Shown here in pieces: positions 58,817 to 64,000 of a stretch of 64,000 nt of DNA (position 1 is its first letter; every line of letters starts with the position of its first letter). The stretch covers positions 1-64,000 of the forward strand of contig JBAYRL010000001.1 of assembly GCA_041676705.1 (NCBI GenBank), read 5' to 3'. The notes beneath the pieces were generated by a model, which saw nothing but the letters and a program-made list of their open reading frames with translations, searched no databases and had not been told where the DNA came from. This DNA comes from Acidimicrobiia bacterium (GTDB lineage: Bacteria > Actinomycetota > Acidimicrobiia > Acidimicrobiales > SKKL01). Position numbers and translations under genes: made by a program.

Positions 58817-61528
58817 ATGGCCCCGACTACTGGCGACGATCCTATCTTTCCACAAGATTACCCTCACCACTGGGAAGCAGATGTATTGCTGTCAGATGGT
58901 GCCACCGTTCGAGTGCGGCCAATACGCCCCGATGATGGGGAACGACTGAACGCTTTCCATAACCGGCAGTCCTCAGAAAGTATTTATTTACGGTTCTTCT
59001 CAGCCCGACCACGACTCTCAGCACGAGATATCGAACGCTTTACCAACATCGATTACCGCGATCGGATGGCGTTTGTGGCGATTTTAGGTGAGGAGATGAT
59101 TGGGGTAGCGCGCTATGACCGTGAAGAAGGTAAAGCTCAGGCCGAAGTGGCCTTCATCACCGATGATTTCCACCATGGACGAGGTCTAGCCACCTTGTTG
59201 CTTGAATACCTGGCAGCGGTGGGACGCGAACAGGGGCTGACCCATTTCACGGCCACCACGTTGCCCCAAAACCGAAAAATGTTGGGGGTTTTCAAACAAG
59301 CTGGATTTAAAGTTTCAACCCGCTTTCTCGACGGGGTAATCCACGTGCTGTTGGGCATTGAGCCGACGCTTGAAGCTCAGGCCGCTATCGAAGACCGAGA
59401 ACGCCGAGCTGAAGCTCGTTCTATAACCCGGCTTTTGTCGCCTCGTACGGTGGCAGTCATCGGTGCTAGCCGCCAACGCGGCAGTCTTGGGCACGAAGCT
59501 TTCCGCAATATTTTAGCTGGGGGATTTGCCGGGCCTGCCTACGCCGTCAACCCTTCCGCGCCCTGGGTTTTAAGCACTCGCACCTATCCAAGCGTTCTCG
59601 ACATTCCTGATGAAATTGACCTGGCAGTGATAGCGGTACCGGCGCCTGAGGTTCTGAGTGTGGTTGAGCAGTGCGTCGAAAAAGAGGTCAAAGGGTTAGT
59701 TGTAATCTCGGCCGGTTTTGCCGAAGTTGGTGACGAAGGTTTGGAGCTGCAGCGCCAAATTGTAGATCTGGCCCGGGGCAATGGTATGCGCTTGGTTGGG
59801 CCCAACTGCATGGGTGTAATTAACACTGCCCCCACCGTCTCATTGCGGGCAACGTTCGCACCAGTGGCCCCACGTGCTGGGGGAGTGGGCTTTCTTTCCC
59901 AGTCAGGCACCTTAGGAACGGCCATCCTTGAACAGCTTGACGAACTGGGCCTGGGCACTTCGAGCTTTTTGTCGCTTGGCAACAAGGCCGACGTTTCGCT
60001 TAACGACTTGTTGCAGTTTTGGGAACAAGACGAACGCACCGACGCTGTGCTGTTGTATCTAGAGTCGTTCGGTAACCTTCGGAAATTTAGCCGGATCGCT
60101 CGTCGTGTCGGTAGAACAAAACCGATTGTGAGTGTGACTTCTTATGGGGCACGCCTTGATCGGGCTGGAGATTTTGGGTTACCACCGGAAGCCACCCTTG
60201 ACGCCCTGTTGAGTCAAACCGGTGTCATCCGTGTGTCAACCTTGCAAAGCCTGTTTGACGTCACTCGAATACTACTGAAACAACCGTTGCCAACTGGCCC
60301 ACGCGTCTCGGTGATTTCTAACTCCAGTGGACCTGCTCGCTTGGCGATTGAAGCCACCCGGGGTATTGGGTTGGAAGCGGCCCAAATGTCAGAACAGACC
60401 CAAGGCGCCATTGCCGAGGCCGCGCCCATCGCTACTCGTACCCGAAACCCTCTTGATCTCACACACCAGGCCCGCCCCAACCACTATGAGGACGTATTGC
60501 GGGTGGTGTTAGATGACCCCGAAACTGACGCCGTGGTTGCTATTTATGCGCCACCACTTCTGTCATCGGCTACCGAGGTGGTCGAAGCCTTGTCACGGGC
60601 TTCACGAGATTCCACGAAACCCGTGGTGGCGGTGGTATTAGGGGCCGACGCTCGCCGTGAAGAAATGGACCAGAGCCTTGACGTACCGGTGTTTGCATTC
60701 CCCGAAGAGGCTGTGCGGGCCTTAGGAAGGGTCACCAAATATCGGGCGTGGTTAAACGAACAACATGGTCCCCTAGCTGAAGTGGAAGGGGCCGATGCCA
60801 ATGCGGCGGTCGAGCTTGTTCACGAAGCGCTTGAAGCTGCCGAGCTTGATACGGGTTCGGTCCTTGATCTTCCGCGTGAATCGGCGGTCGCTTTGGCTGC
60901 GACCTTTGGTATCCACCAAATTGAAAGTCGTTTTGCTCGCAGTGGCGACGAGGCCGTGGAGAGCGCACGTCAGCTGGGTTATCCGGTGGTGTTAAAGGCC
61001 GATGGGGTAGAGCGGGTTGCAAAAACCGAGTCGGGTGGCCTTGCAGTTGATCTTTACACCGATGATGAGGTTCGTGGTGCCTACAGTCGTATGTCAGAAT
61101 TTCTGGGTGAAGCCATGAACCCGGCACTGGTGCAAAACATGTTGCCAGCAGGTGTTGATGTGGCCATTCGTTTGTTACAGCATGCCGCGGTTGGTGCCGT
61201 TATATCTATCGGCGTGGGCGGTGTGGTGAGCGGCCAAATTGGCTACGATGCGCTACGGTTCTTGCCTTTGTCGCCGCTTGATGCTGAGAGTTTAATTGAT
61301 GATTCGGTGGTCGGGACCCAGTTAAAACATGGTTCGGTAGAACGCGCCCATTTAATCGACCTTCTGCTTCGGATTGGGGCCCTGGGAGAAGCGGTGCCAG
61401 AGCTTCAAGAAATGAGAATGAACCCTGTGGTGCTATCGACCGAGCGAGCGGCGGTCACTGATCTAAGGGTGCGTCTGGCTCATTGGACAGGTCGTGATGC
61501 TTCGGTACGGCGTATTGACCCTGATTAG
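58817..61528 (+). CDS. Protein acetyltransferase fusion: GNAT plus acyl-CoA synthetase (NDP-forming)
   Basis: A 903-residue fusion. The N-terminal GNAT domain (about 18-180) has the acetyl-CoA loop Gly-Arg-Gly-Leu-Ala-Thr-Leu near 119-125. A CoA-binding Rossmann domain follows (Ala-Val-Ile-Gly-Ala-Ser near 213), then succinyl-CoA-synthetase-like flavodoxin domains with Ser-Gln-Ser-Gly-Thr-Leu-Gly, and an ATP-grasp domain in the last 220 residues. It resembles the Pat/PatZ lysine acetyltransferases that modify acyl-CoA synthetases, but with GNAT first, as in many actinobacteria. The acyl-CoA synthetase at 2 kb could be a target. Confidence 0.88.
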   Translation: MAPTTGDDPIFPQDYPHHWEADVLLSDGATVRVRPIRPDDGERLNAFHNRQSSESIYLRFFSARPRLSARDIERFTNIDYRDRMAFVAILGEEMIGVARYDREEGKAQAEVAFITDDFHHGRGLATLLLEYLAAVGREQGLTHFTATTLPQNRKMLGVFKQAGFKVSTRFLDGVIHVLLGIEPTLEAQAAIEDRERRAEARSITRLLSPRTVAVIGASRQRGSLGHEAFRNILAGGFAGPAYAVNPSAPWVLSTRTYPSVLDIPDEIDLAVIAVPAPEVLSVVEQCVEKEVKGLVVISAGFAEVGDEGLELQRQIVDLARGNGMRLVGPNCMGVINTAPTVSLRATFAPVAPRAGGVGFLSQSGTLGTAILEQLDELGLGTSSFLSLGNKADVSLNDLLQFWEQDERTDAVLLYLESFGNLRKFSRIARRVGRTKPIVSVTSYGARLDRAGDFGLPPEATLDALLSQTGVIRVSTLQSLFDVTRILLKQPLPTGPRVSVISNSSGPARLAIEATRGIGLEAAQMSEQTQGAIAEAAPIATRTRNPLDLTHQARPNHYEDVLRVVLDDPETDAVVAIYAPPLLSSATEVVEALSRASRDSTKPVVAVVLGADARREEMDQSLDVPVFAFPEEAVRALGRVTKYRAWLNEQHGPLAEVEGADANAAVELVHEALEAAELDTGSVLDLPRESAVALAATFGIHQIESRFARSGDEAVESARQLGYPVVLKADGVERVAKTESGGLAVDLYTDDEVRGAYSRMSEFLGEAMNPALVQNMLPAGVDVAIRLLQHAAVGAVISIGVGGVVSGQIGYDALRFLPLSPLDAESLIDDSVVGTQLKHGSVERAHLIDLLLRIGALGEAVPELQEMRMNPVVLSTERAAVTDLRVRLAHWTGRDASVRRIDPD

Positions 61529-61567
61529 GTGTCGCAACGCCGTAGCCGTAGGTATCTCTGAATCAGG

Positions 61568-62707
61568 TTAATTACGTGGTTCTCGAGGCAGACCCAGCAC
61601 GCGTTCACCCAAGATGTTGCGTAAAATCTGGGTGGTTCCGCCCATGATGGTGTAGCCCGGAGCATAACAAATATTGTGGCTAGCTCGGGCTGCCAAGGCG
61701 TCGGTTCCGTCGCTTTCCCAAAGATTGGCCGTCATGCCCAAAACTTGGTAGCAAAAGTTGGCAACCTGTTGTTCAAGTTCGGTGCAGAACGTTTTAGTGG
61801 CAGCGGAAAAGCCTTTCGGGGCCTGCTGCAGCACCTCGCGATAAACCATAAGGCGGCCAATCCGAAATCGAGATTCAATGGCCGCGATTTCTTGGCGAAC
61901 CACAGCATCAGGTTCGGAAAGTTGAGCCAGCGTGTCGATAAAGAGGGCCCGGTTGCTCACCAGACGGTCAATTCCGCCGCGTTCGTGCTCCATCTGTCGC
62001 ATAACCTGGCTAAAGCTACCGTTTTCAGTGCCAATCAAATTCTCGACTGGAACCCGGACGTTATCGAAATAAACTTCACAAAAATGCTGGTTGCCCACCA
62101 TGTCTTTAATGGGTTTAACCGTTATGCCTGGCGTGCTCATGTCTACCGCGAATTCGGAGAGGCTTTGGTGTGGCCGACCATTCGGATTGGTGCGGGCTAT
62201 CAGATAACACCAATGCGCGCTTTGGGCCCCGCTGGTCCAGATCTTTTGGCCGTTGATGACCCACTCGTCGCCGTTGCGCACCGCCGAAGTACGTAGGGAC
62301 GCCACATCGGAACCGGCATCGGGTTCGCTCATACCAATGCACCACAGCGATTCACCGGTAATGATGTCGGGAATCCAGCGTTGTTGTTGTTCGGGTTTTC
62401 CATACTCCAACAGGGTGGGTCCAATTTGGCGGTCTGCGAACCAGCTGGAAGCTACCGGGGCGTTGTTCGAGATTAGCGCTTCATAAACGACCAGACGTTC
62501 AATGGCTGGCCGCCCTCCGCCTCCAATGGTGGTGGGCCAGGTCATACCCAACCAACCTCGGCTGGCTAATTCCTTAGCAAAGGCGGTGTCTTGGCCAACC
62601 AACCAAGAATCTTCCTTATAACGATGAGTTTGGGTGTATTGCTTGGCTAAGGCGGTAGCTTCACTACGAAGCGCGACTAGCTCGGGAGTGAATCCAAAAT
62701 CAATCAC
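61568..62707 (-). CDS. Acyl-CoA dehydrogenase
   Basis: A 379-residue FAD-dependent acyl-CoA dehydrogenase. Conserved elements are Trp-Cys-Ile-Gly-Met-Ser-Glu-Pro-Asp-Ala-Gly-Ser-Asp near 117-129, Val-Ile-Asn-Gly-Gln-Lys-Ile-Trp-Thr-Ser near 149-158, and the FAD/adenine region near the C-terminus Gly-Gly-Thr-Thr-Gln-Ile-Leu-Arg-Asn-Ile. It removes two hydrogens from an acyl-CoA and passes electrons to ETF. Its start overlaps the DUF971 gene by four bases. Confidence 0.9.
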   Translation of the reverse strand: MIDFGFTPELVALRSEATALAKQYTQTHRYKEDSWLVGQDTAFAKELASRGWLGMTWPTTIGGGGRPAIERLVVYEALISNNAPVASSWFADRQIGPTLLEYGKPEQQQRWIPDIITGESLWCIGMSEPDAGSDVASLRTSAVRNGDEWVINGQKIWTSGAQSAHWCYLIARTNPNGRPHQSLSEFAVDMSTPGITVKPIKDMVGNQHFCEVYFDNVRVPVENLIGTENGSFSQVMRQMEHERGGIDRLVSNRALFIDTLAQLSEPDAVVRQEIAAIESRFRIGRLMVYREVLQQAPKGFSAATKTFCTELEQQVANFCYQVLGMTANLWESDGTDALAARASHNICYAPGYTIMGGTTQILRNILGERVLGLPREPRN

Positions 62708-63102
62708 GAGATCTCCGGATAGGGCGAACGCATTGATCCTCCGCCCAAACCCGAATCGGGTGGGTAGGTGGCTTGTCCTGAATCACACCATTCGCGCATT
62801 GATGTCCAAGGGTAGATGCCAGTGGCATGACCATCATTCCAGGTGATCGCCAGTCCCCACGCTCCCACAAATTTAGCGGTCGAGATGGTTAAAGGAAGAG
62901 GCGAACGAGGTGTCGGCCAAGGGGCCACATCACGGTCCCTAGAACTGCGACATCCTGCGCACGGGCATGCCATGCGAAGCTCTTCTAATCCGAAGGTGCA
63001 TTCCTTACCATCCTCGAAACGGATGGTCACACCTTTTTCACGTTCGATTACAACGTCAGCTACCTCAATACTTGTCACCTCTGCATCCTGCCACGCGGGC
63101 AC
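62704..63102 (-). CDS. DUF971 (GBBH-like N-terminal domain) protein
   Basis: A 132-residue protein. The DUF971/GBBH-like N-terminal zinc-binding domain is recognised by Cys46-Pro-Cys48-x-x-Cys51 with a downstream His, and by the closing Trp-Asn-Asp-Gly-His-x-Thr-Gly-Ile-Tyr-Pro-Trp. Related stand-alone proteins have links to iron-sulphur or electron-transfer biology. It is translationally coupled to the acyl-CoA dehydrogenase gene through a 4-base overlap. Confidence 0.85.
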   Translation of the reverse strand: MPAWQDAEVTSIEVADVVIEREKGVTIRFEDGKECTFGLEELRMACPCAGCRSSRDRDVAPWPTPRSPLPLTISTAKFVGAWGLAITWNDGHATGIYPWTSMREWCDSGQATYPPDSGLGGGSMRSPYPEIS

Positions 63103-63153
63103 GCTTTTCGCTCCTCTGAGGCACTTTGAGTGCTGGTGGGTTAGCGTATTGAC

Positions 63154-63636
63154 GTGAACATTCGCCTGATTAAACCCGACGAATATAGTGAGCTCGCTGA
63201 ACTTTCGGCATTAGGTTTCCGGGCCGCCGGATATGTCGATGAAGACTACGAACTTGAACTGCGTGACGTGGCTGGACGGGTGGCCAACTCGGAAGTGCTG
63301 GTGGCTCTAGATACCAATGGTCGCTTGCTTGGCGGAGTGACCTTTATTTCTGCTCACCCGTCGCCATACAGTGAGTTTGACCATGAAAACACGGCTGGGG
63401 TCCGCATGCTCTCGGTTCATCCGGGCGCTCGAGGCCAAGACGTTTCAGAAGCGCTGGTTCAAGCCTGTATCGACCGTGCTAAAGAGTTAGGTCGTAGCGC
63501 TATCATTGCTCATTCAGGCACCCTTGTTCGTGCAGCGCATCGTGTTTACGATCGTTTGGGATTTGAACGAGACCCCAACCTTGACTGGTGGCCGCTACCT
63601 GGAATTGAACTGCTCGGTTTTCGCTTAAACCTCTAA
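63154..63636 (+). CDS. GNAT-family N-acetyltransferase
   Basis: A 160-residue GNAT protein. The acetyl-CoA binding region is recognised by Met-Leu-Ser-Val-His-Pro-Gly-Ala-Arg-Gly-Gln-Asp-Val-Ser near 90-102. It may acetylate a small amine, peptide or protein; the substrate is not evident. GTG 63154 is the start. A terminator follows 40 bp downstream. Confidence 0.85.
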   Translation: MNIRLIKPDEYSELAELSALGFRAAGYVDEDYELELRDVAGRVANSEVLVALDTNGRLLGGVTFISAHPSPYSEFDHENTAGVRMLSVHPGARGQDVSEALVQACIDRAKELGRSAIIAHSGTLVRAAHRVYDRLGFERDPNLDWWPLPGIELLGFRLNL

Positions 63637-63676
63637 CTTCGGCGTTCCCACATTGGATATGCTGCAAAACAACGAG

Positions 63677-63705
63677 GAGGCCCACCGTTTCGATGGGCCT
63701 CTTTT
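63677..63705 (+). terminator. Bidirectional Rho-independent terminator
   Basis: An 8-bp stem GAGGCCCA (63677-63684) with TGGGCCTC (63694-63701) is followed by TTTT on the plus strand. It ends the GNAT transcript and can also act on the convergent gltA, whose stop lies 30 bp away. Confidence 0.8.
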
Positions 63706-63734
63706 CTAGGTTTTGAAACTGGGCTGGCCAGGTT

Positions 63735-64000
63735 TTAGCGTTCGGCGATGTCTAGATAATTGCGCTCGCCGGAGCCCGTATAAACCTGACGGGGCCGTAC
63801 GATACGCGAGTTCTGCTCAAGGGATTCCAACCAGTGAGCCAACCAGCCCGCCGTGCGGGGAATAGCGAAGAGCACGGTGAAGAGTTCTAGGGGGAAACCC
63901 ATCGATTGGTAAATGAGCCCTGAATAAAAGTCGACGTTGGGATACAAGCGGCGGCTCACGAAGTAATCGTCGTTCAGTGCTACTTCTTCCAGCTTGAGGG
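63735..64000 (-). CDS. gltA: Citrate synthase, C-terminal end (partial)
   Basis: The C-terminal about 88 residues of citrate synthase. Asn-Val-Asp-Phe-Tyr-Ser-Gly is the conserved final active-site segment, with its catalytic Asp, followed by Phe-Thr-Val-Leu-Phe-Ala-Ile-Pro-Arg-Thr-Ala-Gly-Trp-Leu-Ala-His-Trp. The rest of the gene lies beyond the right edge. The enzyme condenses acetyl-CoA and oxaloacetate in the first TCA cycle step. Confidence 0.92.
   Translation of the reverse strand, partial: LKLEEVALNDDYFVSRRLYPNVDFYSGLIYQSMGFPLELFTVLFAIPRTAGWLAHWLESLEQNSRIVRPRQVYTGSGERNYLDIAER

Overview
The window looks like a chromosome segment from a Gram-positive actinobacterium, most likely class Acidimicrobiia. 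The evidence is a CarD regulator, a DUF3039 protein, the short N-terminal Trp-Trp/Trp-Tyr-Pro-Pro module seen on two membrane proteins, PASTA and SHOCT proteins, actinobacterial chorismate mutase, many GTG/TTG starts, and many acyl-CoA enzymes. The taxonomic call is inference from gene content. No rRNA, CRISPR array or complete transposon was seen. Three tRNAs are present: Gly-GCC, Cys-GCA and Val-GAC.

Layout. 1-3.6 kb: a broken DUF4214-like frame, a PASTA protein, chorismate mutase and an acyl-CoA ligase. 3.6-10 kb, mostly minus strand: a DUF2510 membrane protein, a TetR/MFS pair, RNase Z, and a YhhQ-type queuosine-precursor transporter preceded by a preQ1-I riboswitch. 10-24.4 kb: HrpA helicase, ThrH phosphatase, hydrolases, an HDOD plus PAS-GGDEF-EAL pair, MaoC and a SNF2 helicase with a small partner. 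24.7-38.6 kb: a TetR/diiron ferritin-like pair, DUF3039, CarD, an overlooked 40-residue membrane protein, SDR, Lgt, an APH-like kinase, a serine hydrolase, glutathione peroxidase, a solitary N6-adenine methylase, the metX plus PLP sulfhydrylase methionine pair, and a proline-rich PH-like protein.

38.7-41.5 kb is a small accessory patch beside tRNA-Gly. It holds an excisionase-like HTH remnant, a membrane protein, an orphan Phd/YefM antitoxin with a possible toxin remnant, and a frameshifted cupredoxin-like lipoprotein behind a strong promoter. 41.6-46.7 kb carries DUF5996, an M15 peptidase with a peptidoglycan-binding domain, a SHOCT protein, a WYPP-module protein and a His-rich methyltransferase.

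46.7-53.3 kb is the most striking region. A cobalamin riboswitch precedes a complete peptide/nickel-type ABC importer (binding protein, two permeases, two ATPases). Converging on it is a lone BtuF-like binding lipoprotein with its own cobalamin riboswitch and an SD-sequestering hairpin. This suggests a B12-repressed uptake locus for corrinoid, cobalt or a related ligand, built from an Opp/Nik-type transporter. The remainder (53.4-64 kb) is mainly housekeeping and metabolic: a YihY-type membrane protein, hydrolases, a PilZ protein, a GNAT-acyl-CoA-synthetase fusion, acyl-CoA dehydrogenase, DUF971, a GNAT protein and the end of citrate synthase.
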